Position numbers and translations under genes: made by a program. Under the pieces are notes generated by a model. The model had not been told where the DNA came from. It saw only the letters and a program-made list of their open reading frames with translations, and searched no databases. DNA of 64,000 bases from Chaunax sp. Z400. Lineage: Eukaryota; Chordata; Actinopteri; Lophiiformes; Chaunacidae. The stretch lies in the NCBI GenBank assembly GCA_037577475.1, contig JBAGJB010000138.1:55219-119218 (forward strand), in the 5' to 3' direction. Below, piece after piece: positions 1-14,088 of this stretch (position 1 is the stretch's first letter; each line of letters starts with the position of its first letter).

Positions 1-1142
1 AGCTAGCAGTAATTGTGGACACTGGCTCGTGTTTTGGCTGCTCGGATTGATTACTATGTAGTGTAAATATGTTATGTTATGCACTCATAATTTTGGGGCA
101 CCACCTTCAAATGAAGGAAATAATTAGATATTTAATCAGTCTAATTCTCTGTAAAGGTAGGGAGTTCTACCCAACACATTGATTCGTACCTCTGAAGAAA
201 GAAATATATGTCGACAACAACGTAATAATGAATGGAATTTACTACTGTTTATCATAAACAAAGATTAAATGTATAGAAGAAAAACACATTCACAATCTAT
301 GGTTAAGTGAGATGATTATCTAAAAGACTTTAAGATCAATATGAGCTGACTGGTGGGAAAAGAGACGTATGGATGAACAAAACAGAACAACTATTGAATG
401 TAATAACCTGCTTATCCTAATTTTAGGGTTAAAATTTCGACACCAACTCTGTACAAACATGCTGTGAATGCACTGGCTCGGGCTCTCAGCACTGGATCCT
501 CTGGGCCGTTGTGATTTCTCCCGGGGCACAGCGTCCGACACAGCGGAGCTTGCTGGACACTGTAGTGAAGGGAGATTCTCAGCAGCGTCGTTAGGTTAGG
601 AGGTGCAGGGTCACTTGGCTGACCCGGGTGAAGAGCGGAACCTGGCGCTGAGGTTTGGTAAGTCGGCTGGTGATCAGACTCACTGCCGATTCAGTAATGG
701 CTGGGATGTTGATATTCGGAGTTGGACGTGGATAGTTCGGTTGTCTCAACAAACTTGTTAAAAAGTCATGCAAAAATTGATGATGGCCAGTCAACGTTAG
801 TTACAAGGCTATTAAACAAAATCTGTCAAGTCTTTGGCACTTGATTTGAATTTAAAGAATGATGAGCTGAAAATCAGGAACAGAAACTTGGAACAATATA
901 AGAAAAACTTGGAACAAAGAGTTAAAGAAAGTTAAACGAAGAAGGTGGTCCACAGGTGCTGGTCAGACCCAAGGTCTCTCTTCCATCACACTAGTGACAG
1001 CAGAGCTCTGACGGCTATGCACAATGCAGGTGGCTACGGCTTGGACCGGTTAGCCTCGGTTGAGCCTCCTATTGCCGCACTTATTGTCTCCCCAGATGAG
1101 GCTTGAGGCCTGACGTGCGCTGCCCCCGGCCACAGTGCCGGA
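1..1142. other. Stretch without a recognised gene
   Basis: I see no exon or RNA gene that I recognise. Short open frames on both strands lack similarity I can name. The part from about 860 could encode a short coiled-coil-like peptide and may be the decayed 5' end of the DIRS element that follows, but this is a guess. Confidence 0.4.
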
Positions 1143-1789
1143 TTACAGATGACCTCCTGACCAGGACTTACAACATTGCTGCCTGTATGTGACGCGTTGG
1201 CAATTCGCTGTTACACCTGATACTGGCTCTGTCACAAAGGATTCGGGTTCGGATTCTTCAGCCCAGACCCTCTGTGACGCTTCGCTGCAGGCCTTTGCAT
1301 TCATGGCCAGGGAGCTAGGCAGGTCCACTGTAACACTGGCATGTCGCCAGGTCTGGTTGGTGCAGTCCCCCCTGTCAGAGGTGTGTCTGCGAACCCTCCG
1401 CTCTCTCCCAGGAGTACCAGGCCAGACGTTTGGACCAGCCAGTGTACAGGCTGACCTGTACACTTTGGGGGTGGCAACCACTTTACAGTCGTGAGGCCAG
1501 CGCTATTCAACTCCAGATGTCCTGCACCATCGTGCTTCGGCATGGTTGTTACTTCAGGTGCCAAGAGGCCCGGTGCCCAATCGCTGCTCCTCCAGGGCCC
1601 CTAGGGGGAAGGGGATAGGACCTGAACCTTGGGCTGGCTGTCGAGTGCTTTTCTCAGCAGCACCTCAGCTACTGGGAAGAGCAGACCACAGACCCTTGGG
1701 TGGTGTCTATGCTGTCCAAGGGGTACACACTACAAGATTCCTCAAGATTTTTCCCTTCCACATGCTACGCGTGGCGGATGTCCTCCAGA

Positions 1790-2190
1790 CAGTAGCACAT
1801 GGGCACTGGTTTGTATCAGTGGACCTGATGCATGCACATTTTAATGTCCCCATTGCTCAACATCACAGACGGTTCCTCCACTGTGCCTTTATGGGAAGAG
1901 TGTATCAATTCAGGTTCTTCCATTTGGGCTGTTCCTAGCTCCACAAATATTTACAAGTGACCATTACAAGCCAGAAGTGTGAAAATCCTGCCGTATTTGG
2001 ACAACTGGTTGATCGTCTCCCCAACTTTGGAGCAGGCTGTGAGGGACACAGCTGCTCTCCTCAGCCATGTGAACCGGCTTGGCCTTGCAGTCAATTATAC
2101 CAAGAGCAATGTTACACCCAGTCAGGTTACGGGTTACCTGGGGCTGGTGCTTGACTCTTTATCAATGAGAGCCTCCCTTTCTCCAAAGCA
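1790..2190 (+). pseudogene. DIRS reverse transcriptase fragment
   Basis: A frame near 1800-1930 reads VDLMHAHFNVPIAQHHRRFL, and a second frame from 1979 reads ILPYLDNWLIVSPTLEQAV followed by LGLAVNYTKSNVTPSQV. These match the palm region of DIRS reverse transcriptases. YLDNW stands where YLDDW is usual, so the second catalytic aspartate is changed to asparagine. A frameshift lies between the two blocks near 1935-1980. The fragment is not functional. Confidence 0.7.
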
Positions 2191-2718
2191 TGTGGCTACC
2201 ATTCTGCAGCTCTTTGCCTTTGAGGCAACAACCCACTGCCCCCTTTGGTTCTCCTTGATGAAGATGACCAGCCCCCTAGGACAGGACGCTGTGGCTCATG
2301 CTTGGCCAGATAGCCTACTCCATGCGTTTCCCCCGCTTCCACTTATAGTGGCAATGCTGGACAGAGTCCAGCATGGCGGTCACAGTTTACTTCTGGTGGC
2401 TCCACATTGGCCGGGATGGCCGTGGTTCCCTTCGTTGTTCTGTCTCAGGTCGACGGGCGCATATGGCACCCGAATCCAAGTCATCTGCGACTGTGCGTGT
2501 GGCCTCTGAAGGCCAGGACCCAATCTTGGCATTCTGTGACTAGTAAGTAATCCATACAATCTTGAGCTCAAGAGCACCCTCCACTAGGTTGCTCTATGCT
2601 AACAGGTGGAAGTTGTTTTTGCAGTGGTGCGAGGCACATGAGGAAGTCCCAGACACATGTTCGGTGGCTGTAATACTGCGTTATCTCTGCTGGACATCTG
2701 AGGGTTGATAATTAGACT

Positions 2719-3420
2719 GTGTGGTCTCACTGTTTGATTAAGCGGTTCCTGAAGGGAGCCCAGAGGCTTCAAATGCCACAGGCCCACAAAATGCCATCGA
2801 GGGACTTACAGATAGTGCTGAGGTCCCTGTGGCTACCCCCATCTGAGCCACTGGGGCAGGCAGGATTGAAGTGGCTGTCTATGAAGACGGCGTTCCTTCT
2901 TGCCGTAACATCAGCAAAACTGATGGGAGAGCTCAAGATGGGTCAAGAGTCACTCTCTGGCCAAGTCCATCATTCCTGCCCAAGCAATTGTCTCCCCATC
3001 ACATGAACCAATCCATTGAGTTGGCAGCTTTAGATCCCCCAGGCTCACCAGGGGGGGCCAGACAGACCACCAGACCTGTTGTGCCCGGTACGACAGAGAC
3101 AGACAACCTCTTCATCTGCTATGGAGGCTGCAGGAAGGGGGCTGCACTGTCAATGCAGAAACTCTCTCATTGGGTTGTGGATGTGGTCTTGCATTCTTAT
3201 AAAGCACAGGGGCTCCCTGTGCCTCGGAATATTAAGTGCCACTCTACCAGGAGTATGGCTACATCATAGGCTGCCTTGAGGGGGGTTCCTCTACAAGACA
3301 TTTGCACCACTATTACCTGGTCCTCATCATGCACCCTTGCTCGGTTCTACAGGGTAAATGTTGCTCCTCATCCTGTGGCAACGGCCGTCTTGTCGACGGC
3401 TCCGAGCTCTTAAATTCGTG
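2719..3420 (+). pseudogene. DIRS tyrosine recombinase fragment
   Basis: The segment reads LSMKTAFLLAVTSAKLMGEL near 2875-2935, then GLPVPRNIKCHSTRSMATS near 3210-3266, then a C-terminal LARFYRVNVAP near 3330-3365 in another frame. These correspond to the conserved DIRS recombinase core, the H-x-x-R box (HSTR) and the catalytic tyrosine (ARFYRV). At least two frameshifts separate them. The presence of the recombinase is what separates this element from LTR retrotransposons. Confidence 0.7.
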
Positions 3421-3504
3421 AGCATTCTTCGTGACCTTTCTGATACAAGTCATCCAGTGCTTGAAGCACCGTCTCTGGCAGTCAGGAAGGATGAAATAGA
3501 ACGA

Positions 3505-3745
3505 GTTATGCATGTAACTACAGTTCCATAAGTCCTTGATGACCGCCAAAGCGTTCAGTCACTCAGAATCCTCGTGTCCTCGCAAGAAGATTCTGCAGGA
3601 ACAGATCCTCTGACCACACCGGAAGATATAGACTCTCTCGGGTCATCCAGGGGTCACGGGTGACTTTGTTGATATAATTACTTGACCTGCACATGCGCGA
3701 GATGGAACCATCCAGGATTCATAGAACCGTAGTTACATACGTAAC
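3505..3745. repeat. Imperfect inverted repeat at the DIRS 3' end
   Basis: The 22 bases at 3505-3526 and the reverse complement of 3724-3745 differ at only three positions; both contain the core ATGTAACTAC. This fits the complementary end structure of DIRS elements. Confidence 0.6.
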
Positions 3746-3839
3746 TCTTGTTTTATAGTTGGATTTCCTCCCCAGTGCCCCTACAGATACCAGTCAGGAT
3801 ACTGGTCTTCAGCTGTAGATTATAGCTACATACATATTT

Positions 3840-4575
3840 CTTTTTTTTAACACTAGATTTATTGAATTTTACTTTCATAATACAATAAAACCATATACAT
3901 ACCATAAAACAATATGTTTACAAATACATTAATTAAATATAGATGGTAATATCTAAATAAAATAAATAAAAATATGGACATTGTGACATAACACTCGCAA
4001 CCTACAGCAATTCATCTCATCACACCGTGTTGTTTAAGAAACTCCAATAGATGTTTCCACACATTTTTAATTTCCTCTGCTCTACCTCTGGTTACAGTCT
4101 CAGTCTCTCCAATACAATACAAGATGCCATCTCCTTCATCCATACACTTATTGGAGGTATCTCCATTTTTCTTCAAGATTCTCCTGACCTGCAGGGTTCC
4201 AAAGTCAATTAAAGTTGACTGCTCTAAGCTAACGGTAAAGTTCTCTGGATAGATACCTAGAATGCACAATTTTGCTTGGTGATGCACCTTCAAACCAACA
4301 ATATCTGAAATAATATCAAAGATTGCTTTCCAGTATTTTGTACCATTCAACATTTCCAAACACAATGGAGCAGTTTAACTCATGTATCTGGAATGTCAGG
4401 GGACCAACAGTTCAATTTTTCTGGGGTAATATAGGTTCTCATCAACCATTTGTATTGTAGTAGCTTCATCCGGGTATTAATCGGTTGTTTTTGGTCCTTT
4501 AAACATGCCATCTCCCAATCAGAGTATTGCATGTTCTCCACATACATTATTTCAAATTCTTTTTTTAACTGTTCC
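3840..4575 (-). mobile_element. 3' end of an L1-like LINE (ORF2 tail), truncated
   Basis: On the minus strand two blocks of an L1-type ORF2 C-terminal region are readable. The first is MKLLQYKWLMRTYITPEKLN at about 4540-4410. The second, at 4365-4012, contains YWKAIFDIISDIVGL, AKLCILGIYPENFTVSLEQS and a final NVWKHLLEFLKQHG. A frameshift lies between them. A T-run at 3841-3848 on the plus strand may be the remains of the poly-A tail. The endonuclease and reverse transcriptase parts are absent, as expected of a 5'-truncated insertion. Confidence 0.65.
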
Positions 4576-4579
4576 CATC

Positions 4580-4740
4580 AGGTCGGCACAGGGTGAGTCT
4601 GAATGGTTGTTTGTCTTTCTATGTGGTCCAGTGATGAACTGGTGACTTGTCCAGGGTGAACCCCGGCTCCCGCCCAAAGTCAGCTGGGATAGGCTCCGGC
4701 CCCCCACAACCCTACACAGGATAAGCGGTTACAGAAACTG
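4580..4740 (+). repeat. Dispersed fish repeat with GCTGGGATAGGCTCC core
   Basis: The segment contains ccagggtgaaccccgg, agctgggataggctccgg and ggataagcggttacag, a very common interspersed module in fish genomes, often the tail of non-LTR elements. A related but longer copy in the opposite orientation is at 53810-54180. Confidence 0.55.
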
Positions 4741-4901
4741 AACTGTTCCCAGCAAAGTTGTACAATAGCTTGTTTGGCACAATGCTGTGAAGCACATTAA
4801 AGTTAAAGACCAGTAAATCACTATAGGACCAGTTAACATCAGCAGGTCAGTACTCATTCATTTATAGACCAACTGTTTCATCCGTCATGTGTCTCTGTCT
4901 G

Positions 4902-5083
4902 TCATGTTCAGGGCTAAACAGAGGTTACACACAGCAGCAGACATGTTCCTGGAGGTGGTCCTGAGGAGAGATTTTCCAGAGTTCATCACTACCTACCTGA
5001 ACCAGGACCACACCTTTCTCAGCTCCCACAGCTCTAGACAGGTGGAGGCTGTGGACGCAGACATGCACCGATCCAAACTGTGA
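4902..5083 (+). CDS. Orphan terminal-exon-like ORF, possibly malate synthase C-terminus
   Basis: After a pyrimidine-rich stretch ending in tgttcag, an open frame runs to a stop at 5083. It reads AKQRLHTAADMFLEVVLRRD, then FPEFITTYLNQDHTFLSSHS, and ends HRSKL. The pattern of a helical stretch followed by a FPEFxTxxxx motif near the end recalls the C-terminus of malate synthase, a glyoxylate-cycle enzyme kept by fishes, and the final SKL is a classic peroxisomal targeting signal, which fits that enzyme. No upstream exon of such a gene was found in 1-4900. It could be a stray exon from a partial duplication or the last exon of a gene beginning outside the window. Confidence 0.4.
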
Positions 5084-5268
5084 AGGCCGAAGGATGGCTT
5101 CAAGCTCTCTACATTCAGAGACATCACTTACATTAGTTTAATTATCGCTGTTTACTTGAGAGATTTAATCTGAAGAGTCAGTTGAAGAAAATCAGATGGT
5201 TTATGAAAATAATCCTTAATTGCAGACGTGTAAGAAAATGTGTGTGGGTTATAGTGGTCTCCTTTGAA

Positions 5269-5969
5269 GAAGCAGCTGTGGGTTTAAAGGTCTTATACTG
5301 GTGCAGCTGTGGGTTTGAAGGTCTGATACTGGTGCAGCTGTGGGTTTGAAGGTCTGATACTGGTGCAGCTGTGGGTTTGAAGGTCTGATACTGGTGCAGC
5401 TGTGGGTTTGAAGGTCTGATACTGGTGCAGCTGTGGGTTTGAAGGTCTGATACTGGTGCAGCTGTGGGTATGAAGGTCTGATACTGGTGCAGCTGTGGGT
5501 TTGAAGGTCTGGACACCGGTGCAGCTGTGGGTTTGAAGGTCTGATACTGGTGCAGCTGTGGGTTTGAAGGTCTGGACACCGGTGCAGCTGTGGGTTTGAA
5601 GGTCTGATACTGGTGCAGCTGTGGGTTTGAAGGTCTGATGCTGGTGCAGCTGTGGGTTTGAAGGTCTGATACTGGTGCAGCTGTGGGTTTGAAGGTCTGG
5701 ACACTGGTGCAGCTGTGGGTTTGAAGGTCTGGACACCGGTGCAGCTGTGGGTTTGAAGGTCTGATACTGGTACAGCTGTGGGTTTGAAGGTCTGATACTG
5801 GTGCAGCTGTGGGTTTGAAAGTCTGATACTGGTGCAGCTGTGGGTTTGAAGGTCTGATACTGGTGCAGCTGTGGGTTTGAAGGTCTGCTACTGGTGCAGC
5901 TGTGGGTTTGAAGGTCTGATACTGGTGCAGCTGTGGGTTTGAAGGTCTGATACTGGTGCAGCTGTGGGT
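5269..5969. repeat. 31-bp minisatellite, about 22-23 copies
   Basis: The unit is 31 bases long and contains tgcagctgtgggtttgaagg followed by tctgatactgg. Variants include ctggacaccgg and single-base changes. Because 31 is not a multiple of three, all three minus-strand frames stay open, giving spurious proteins with a 31-residue period. Confidence 0.95.
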
Positions 5970-6312
5970 GCCAAAAGATTTGCATATTTACATATAAAAT
6001 AAAGAAATTAAATGAATGAAGTTCATTAGTGTCCTTTCAGTGTTTCTTCATAAAGGTGGACTAACCTGACTTATACAACCACCTTACTGAATCTCCAGGT
6101 GATGTATTTCTGATGTCTGTCACTTTTTCTGTTTTTATTGTTTTCCTCATCTGTCCATTGTAACGTTACAGTAAACTAATTACATGAAATAGTCTGAGCT
6201 GAGAGATGAAGTCTGTCAGCTCATTTCATGTGAAATATTAAGATTAAAATCCTCTGTGCTCCAGGCGGTCTGTAGAGTGGACGTACTGTTAAACCATATT
6301 TCATTCTAAGAT
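5970..6312. other. Stretch without a recognised gene
   Basis: AT-rich sequence between the minisatellite and the Harbinger element. I see nothing I can name. Confidence 0.5.
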
Positions 6313-7039
6313 CAGGGGCCTCATTTATAAACGCTATGTACGCACGAAAGAAGGCCACGCCGCTTTCTCCGCAATCCGTGGGATTTATAAAAAGCAAACT
6401 TGACGGGAGAATGTTTGGTCCTCCACGGTAACTCTGACCCATCCGTAAGCACAGAAATGGAGAAACTGGGAAACTACGACTCAGGTGGTGAAAGGATGAA
6501 ACGGAGAAACGGAGTGTGAAATTAATACCAGTGTGTGAAATAAATCCAAATATAACCACTCGAACCCAAAAAATAATTAATTAAACAGATGTTTGATTGA
6601 TCCTCCCTGGAGAATAAATTCAAACAGATATATCTGTCATTGCAAACGAACATATCAAACAATATTTATATGTTACTGAAATTCATTTGCAAATAAAAAA
6701 GTAAACCGTCGGTCAAAAGACGGAAGTCTTTTTCGATGCCAAATTCCGATGCAAATGCACAGTTTCATTTCTTGGTATTATATAGACTATAGTATATTTT
6801 TGTTTCAGAGTAGGCTCACTTGTTATGACTCTTACTTTGATTTATCTCTAAGTTTTAAATGTGTTTTGTGTAGTGGGCTTTGTAACCGTGCTTTGACAGC
6901 CTGTATACCAATAATCATTATTAACCATTTAACATGTCACACAGAACTGTTTGTCATTTACAATACGGATAATTCCCACACCTGTAGCTTTTTAGGTTCT
7001 ATAAAATAGTTGGGTATAAAAAGGAGTCTTATCACAATG

Positions 7040-7660
7040 CGTAATGACTCACAATGGCTGATTTGGCACTGTTGGAAGATGTGGCGAACGGATGACTTCA
7101 AAGGGAGCGATTCTTCAGGGACCATCAGGACCTTCTGGCCAATGATGACGAGCGGTCCTCTTGGATCTCTGGGCTGCACTGGGCCCAGCATTACAGCGAC
7201 GCACCCCCAGGAACCATCCCGTGCAGCCCAAATTCAAATCCTGTCAACCCTCGGATTTCTGGCAACCGCCACTTTTCAGAGGGAGCTGACAGGTCAGGGA
7301 TATCCCAGCCAACCTTCAGCCGTGTTATGCCAGAAGTCTTAGCTGGTATAATTGGTTTGTCGCACCTGTACATAGTTTCCTTACAGGGTGAACAGGCAAA
7401 CAAAAAAGCGCAATTTGCAGCTATTGACTGCACGCATGTTGCTATAAGCGCCCGAGTGAAAACGAATTTGCGCTCATCAAGCGCCAACATTTTAATTCAA
7501 TCAATGTCCAAATCATATGTGATGCGGACATGTTACTCACAGATGTAGTGGCTTGGTGGCCTGGGTCAACCCAGGATTCATTTATATTGAGACACAGTGT
7601 TGGGCTCAACCTTGATGCTGGAGCTGTGCGTGTTGGATGGCTTCTAGGTAAGAATAATCA
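7040..7660 (+). pseudogene. HARBI1-like transposase, broken
   Basis: Harbinger transposase is a DDE nuclease. Recognisable pieces in order are QIQILSTLGFLATATFQREL, PEVLAGIIGLSHLYI, KAQFAAIDCTHVAI (containing one catalytic aspartate, in DCTHV) and VVAWWPGSTQDSFILRHSV followed by LNLDAGAVRVGWLLG. The pieces are in different frames, with frameshifts near 7330, 7385 and 7510. The C-terminal part with the last acidic residue is missing. The sequence is a relic. Confidence 0.7.
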
Positions 7661-7997
7661 ATGTAAAAATCTTAGACATGTTATCTTTTCACTGTTGTAG
7701 TTGTCTATCCTGTTCAATAACCTAGGATACTCCCCGAAAACGTGTGCAACATTGTGAGGGCGTTGTGAAGCACAGATGAAGAATGTGCCATTACCCCCCA
7801 TGGTCGCGTTGGCCCGGACCCTGACCCCTTTCCCCCAAACATTTGAGGCAAACGCTGGTGCCATGCTGTTAATGTGATGCATCTGTTGTAAAAAAGATGA
7901 CACGAAGCATGGAAATGACTATTTATTTGCCACTTTTTGTAAATAGAGTCCAATTCTGTGTGCACAAATGTGTTAACACAACCTTAATGTATCTGGT

Positions 7998-8300
7998 TTA
8001 CACTCGTTTAAAACAAATGAATACAATCTTCCTACCTGAGTCATGCCATCCGCCCTGCATGGAATCTGTGTCCTCCTCCGCCTCCGTCACAACTCCACTC
8101 AGGAGAGATTCCCTTTGGTGTGAGCTCACACTGATTGGTGTGAGCTCCAGTTTCCCGACTCCACCCCCCGTGGGACACACACTCCGCCGGTGTAACGCGA
8201 TGCGCTTCTTTGCATTGACTTTCAGGTGGGACCTCTTCTTTTTGACCTCTGCCATAGTCCGACCTTCTGAGGCAGCAGCATTAACGGCTCCGGTCACTTA
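7998..8300 (-). pseudogene. Harbinger Myb/SANT-like accessory protein, broken
   Basis: The minus strand reads GAVNAAASEGRTMAEVKKKR, then HLKVNAKKRIALHRRSVCPTGGG, then ESLLSGVVTEAEEDTDSMQGG. This is the typical Myb-like protein carried by fish Harbinger elements in head-to-head or convergent order with the transposase. The N-terminal half is frameshifted beyond 8300. Confidence 0.65.
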
Positions 8301-9645
8301 CTACCATTGTGAGGTCTTTTTGGTGCTTGTTGCTCCAGCAGAGTGTCCTCCAAAGAGTGTTGCCTTTCTTGTTTCCACCACTCCGACAAGAACTTCAGCT
8401 TCACAATGTGTGAAGTTTCTTTTTTTTTTGCCCGTTTCCCCGTGATGCTCCTAATTAATTCAGTAATCATGAATATTAATCAGGGCCGTTTCACTGGCTT
8501 TGTATAGGCAACTGTGGGCGTGCCATGCAGGTCGCACAGGTGCGCCACAGTTAGAGAAGTTAGTGATTTATAAAGGGAAATCAGCGTACGACGTGCATGC
8601 GCACTGTTTTATAAATCAGGATATTTTTGTGCGCACGCAAATCGTATGTTTGTCCATACACCACCTTCTGACGCCAATCCTAACTCACACAGCAGAGTGT
8701 GAGTTAGAGGTTCTCATCACCGTAAACCTGTTTTGTTTGGAGGGCTTAGCAGTGGAATATCAAATAAAAGGAAACAGGCTGAAGGTATTGGGTAATACTG
8801 TAGACTGACATGCTGTCTAGCCAATCAGAGAGCTAGAATTAGTAGCTACGGTGTCACAGTTTGAGTGATCAACAAGGTTGGTTGAGATTCTCTGGTGTTA
8901 CTTGCTCAGAGCTCATGTTGATGTTTTGCATTGTGTTAATAAAACACAGTTAAAGGACAAGTCAGCTGTGTCTCCAGCAGTTTGTCTGACAGAAGCATGT
9001 GGTGGATGGTGAACAGGGTTGGATCAAACAACCAACTGTTGCAGAGTCAAAAGGAAGGTGGAAAACACACAGCTGAAAAAAGATAGATGGAATGGTTCCT
9101 AAAATTCAGAACATGTTTTTATCTGACCAAACATCCTGCTTCTGTCCATATTTGTTTGTTTTTTTTAGCCTTTAAAAACAACATTTTGACTGCAGTCAGA
9201 AACTGTTTGACACACAGAGGAAAAGTCTCACTTCCTGACTGATACACAATGCTGACATTCAATTAAAGATGGAACAAATAATTCATGACATTAAATGACA
9301 TCAAATTACATTTACATATTTATGCATTTAGGCTCTAACAAATAAATATAGACTATATCCACCATCAGAGGCAGGTTTATACATTATGAAATATATATGT
9401 GCTGATGTGTGTTTTACATTCATCTGTGTTTTTACTTCTGACTGAACTTTATTTAGTGATAAAACCATCGAGTGTCTCTGATTCTGACTCTACATCAGGG
9501 TGAAAGTAGACGTAGAAATCTGAACCTTTTTCTGCTGAGAAATTCTCTATAAACACCAACGTTTGTGGTGAAAGATGTTTACACACATTTAACCCCCGTT
9601 TACACTACTTTTTGTGTGCAGCAACCTTTAGAAATGAGGCCCCTG

Positions 9646-10359
9646 GTCCACAGTTTACATCCTCATCCTCTCTGTGGATGACCTGACACCACACCTCTTC
9701 TTCTACTGTCCTTCACTCTTTGGAGAAGTAAAGAAAATCATAAAGTGGATTTGTTTGATGTGCACAAAGTGCTGCTGTTTTTTTCATGTTGACGTTGTTT
9801 CCATCTAAAGGAGACGTAGTGATGACGTATGTCTGCTCTTCAGCGGTTCAGACCACTGAGCAGGATACATGAAAACCTTCAACATGTGATGTGCTTGTTT
9901 GTGAATTATTATAAAGTGTCTTCTGTTAAATACACATTTTTAATTATTATCCCTATTGTGCTCATACTTTATAAATTATTTGTTGGAGGGACAAATAGCT
10001 TTTTTACAGGGGGGTACGTTCCCTCTGCTCTCACGTCTGTGGCTTTTTCATTGGCTGCAGCATCAGCAGGTGCTCCTGTGGAGGAACTAAGAAACCTCCA
10101 CCGAGGCAGGACCCTCCTATGCATGTTTGTTCCCTTTCATAGCAAAAGAAGGTGAAAAGAGGTGGTCTGATATCAGGTCATATTTGTCAACATAAAACAT
10201 AGAAATAGTCATGAAAGACAGTGAAACATTCATTCTTACCCTTAACATACATGTTAAATCCCAGCTGTAGTTTAACACAAATATTCAGTACCATTAAAGA
10301 ACTGATGAGTCAGTTTTGAGTAGTTTGAGGAAACTCCTGTATCAAAACTCATACCCCTG
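9646..10359. other. Stretch without a recognised gene
   Basis: A plus-strand open frame of 108 codons at 9829-10155 has one hydrophobic segment, but I do not recognise it and see no splice or promoter context. I do not call it a gene. Confidence 0.4.
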
Positions 10360-10406
10360 ATGACACACACACACAGACACACACACACAGACACACACAC
10401 ACACAG

Positions 10407-10440
<34 letters not shown>

Positions 10441-10468
10441 ACACACACAGACACACACACACACACAG

Positions 10469-10500
<32 letters not shown>

Positions 10501-10536
10501 ACACACACACAGACACACAGACACAGACACACACAG

Positions 10537-10570
<34 letters not shown>

Positions 10571-10663
10571 ACACACACACAGACACACACACACACAGAC
10601 ACACACACAGACACACACACACAGACACACACACACAGACACACAGACACACACACACACACA

Positions 10664-10714
<51 letters not shown>

Positions 10715-10796
10715 ACACACACACACAGACACACACACACACAGACACACAGACACACAGACACACACACACACAGACACACGCACACACACACAT
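10360..10796. repeat. CA microsatellite with interspersed CAGA
   Basis: About 430 bp of (CA)n broken at irregular intervals by CAGA. Open frames of His-Thr and Cys-Val dipeptides on both strands are artefacts of the repeat. Confidence 0.97.
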
Positions 10797-10799
10797 TAG

Positions 10800-11988
10800 T
10801 CATTTCACCCCATTGAAAGGTTTCAGATCTCTCTGGCGCCCCAAACAAAGCACTGCCTAAGACACATAAAAATAAAACAACATAAGTAAACCTGGTCTGT
10901 CAGGTGCAGCATTAGTATGACAGACTTTGCTGTAGTATTTTTTTATATTGTTCACATTATCACACCCTGTTCCTACAGACTGCAGTAGGACACCTACCTA
11001 AGACACATTTTGTAAGGAAGAAGCATCAAACGATGCACTAAACACCATTCAAAAGCTGAAGCAGAAAGCCAGAGTTGACCAAGAAAACTCATAACCTCTC
11101 TTGTGATACTCGTATCTATTCGTTAACGGGGGTTTTAGGTCTTATTGAGGCGGCTGATGCAATGAAAGCCTGGCTATAGCTTGTTTTAGACAGACACCAC
11201 AAAATAGTCCCTTCTCTATGACACGTTTTGTTCGTTTGCACTGAACAAGACAACGGTGGAGTAAAGCCACTCCGGTGTGTGATTTTAAATAGCAAGCTGG
11301 GGTTCCACTAGCAAAAGACACACAAACCCACCGTAAGCCTTCATTGTGTTTATACAAAACATCAGGGTGGAATAACCACCAGTCCCGCCTTGAAAAAGCT
11401 GTGTAAACATGTCTACCTTGCTTTGTACTATATCCTTCACAAATGGAGGATCCCTCCATGACATTTAGATCTACTGTATGAGAGCTTTACACTTCAATTA
11501 GTTCATGTAAAAATGGACAAAGATTTGTGTCCACCTGTATGCCGATATAGTTCAGCTGTCAAAGACCGTTACGTCTGTAGAAACTAGAGATGGGCATTTC
11601 AACAGTCTGACGATGAAGCGTTACTGACATCTGAGTTTTATTATTGACAATATGACAGTATCTTAGTTCCTCAGAGTTACAGTGGAATGCATGTATGGCC
11701 AATAAGTCACTGGTGAATGAGACAAATGACACAAATCTAATACTGGATATATGGATTTATATCCAAAAACACAATTTCAGCACCAACTACACACAAAGCT
11801 GCACTGAAACATGAAGAGTGCATCTTAAATCCTGCAGTTAGATGGGACTAGAAGTGACAGATGAAAAAGATGTGTTTTCTTCAGGGCAGCAGGGGAACGT
11901 TGTGTCCAGGGAACGCTGAGGAACTTACTGACCTTTGGAGCAGCTCTACCTGAACACACAAACTTAACGTAGGATAGCATCCACCCAC
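10800..11988. other. Stretch without a recognised gene
   Basis: I looked on the minus strand for naa15 exon 7, which should follow exon 6 downward in coordinate, and found no in-frame candidate. A 17-base piece at 11933-11949 between AG and GT resembles GAGCTGCTCCA but would shift the frame. Confidence 0.4.

Positions 11989-14088
<2,100 letters not shown>

Larger units (their letters stand above)
1143..3750 (+). mobile_element. Decayed DIRS-type (tyrosine recombinase) retrotransposon
   Basis: DIRS elements copy through RNA but integrate with a tyrosine recombinase instead of a DDE integrase. Three blocks occur in the expected order on the plus strand: a gag-like end (RQVWLVQSPLSEVCLRTLR, about 1340-1400), a reverse transcriptase block (about 1790-2190) and a tyrosine recombinase block (about 2720-3400). 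The blocks lie in different frames and are separated by stop codons, so the element is dead. Beyond the coding part, 3505-3745 holds an imperfect inverted repeat of the kind found at DIRS ends. Exact outer limits were not found. Family-level assignment is firm; the subfamily is not resolved. Confidence 0.75.
6313..9645 (+). mobile_element. Decayed PIF/Harbinger DNA transposon
   Basis: The left end at 6313 begins caggggcctcatttataaa. The right end at 9632-9645 reads aaatgaggcccctg, its inverted match. Inside lie the two genes expected of Harbinger elements: a HARBI1-like transposase on the plus strand (about 7040-7660) and a Myb/SANT-like protein on the minus strand (about 8300-7998). Subterminal repeats rich in gcgtacg and tttataaa occur at 8560-8660. 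Both genes are broken. A clear target-site duplication was not found, and the right end could belong to a nested copy. A relic with related end sequence is at 27523-28479. Confidence 0.7.

Noticed and set aside
5269..5969. CRISPR-like array
   Set aside because: The repeats are contiguous without unique spacers and the DNA is from an animal.
5178..5985. Thr/Gln/His-rich repeat protein with 31-residue period
   Set aside because: A 31-bp minisatellite read in three frames; no start, splice or promoter context.
6313..9645. Active Harbinger element
   Set aside because: The transposase and the Myb-like gene both have several frameshifts.
9829..10155. 108-codon plus-strand frame
   Set aside because: No recognised domain, no splice or promoter context; length expected by chance.
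10272..10860. Open frames of 150-174 codons
   Set aside because: Same cause, CA microsatellite.
11933..11949. 17-nt naa15 microexon
   Set aside because: Flanked by AG and GT, but it would shift the frame and lacks the expected downstream residues.
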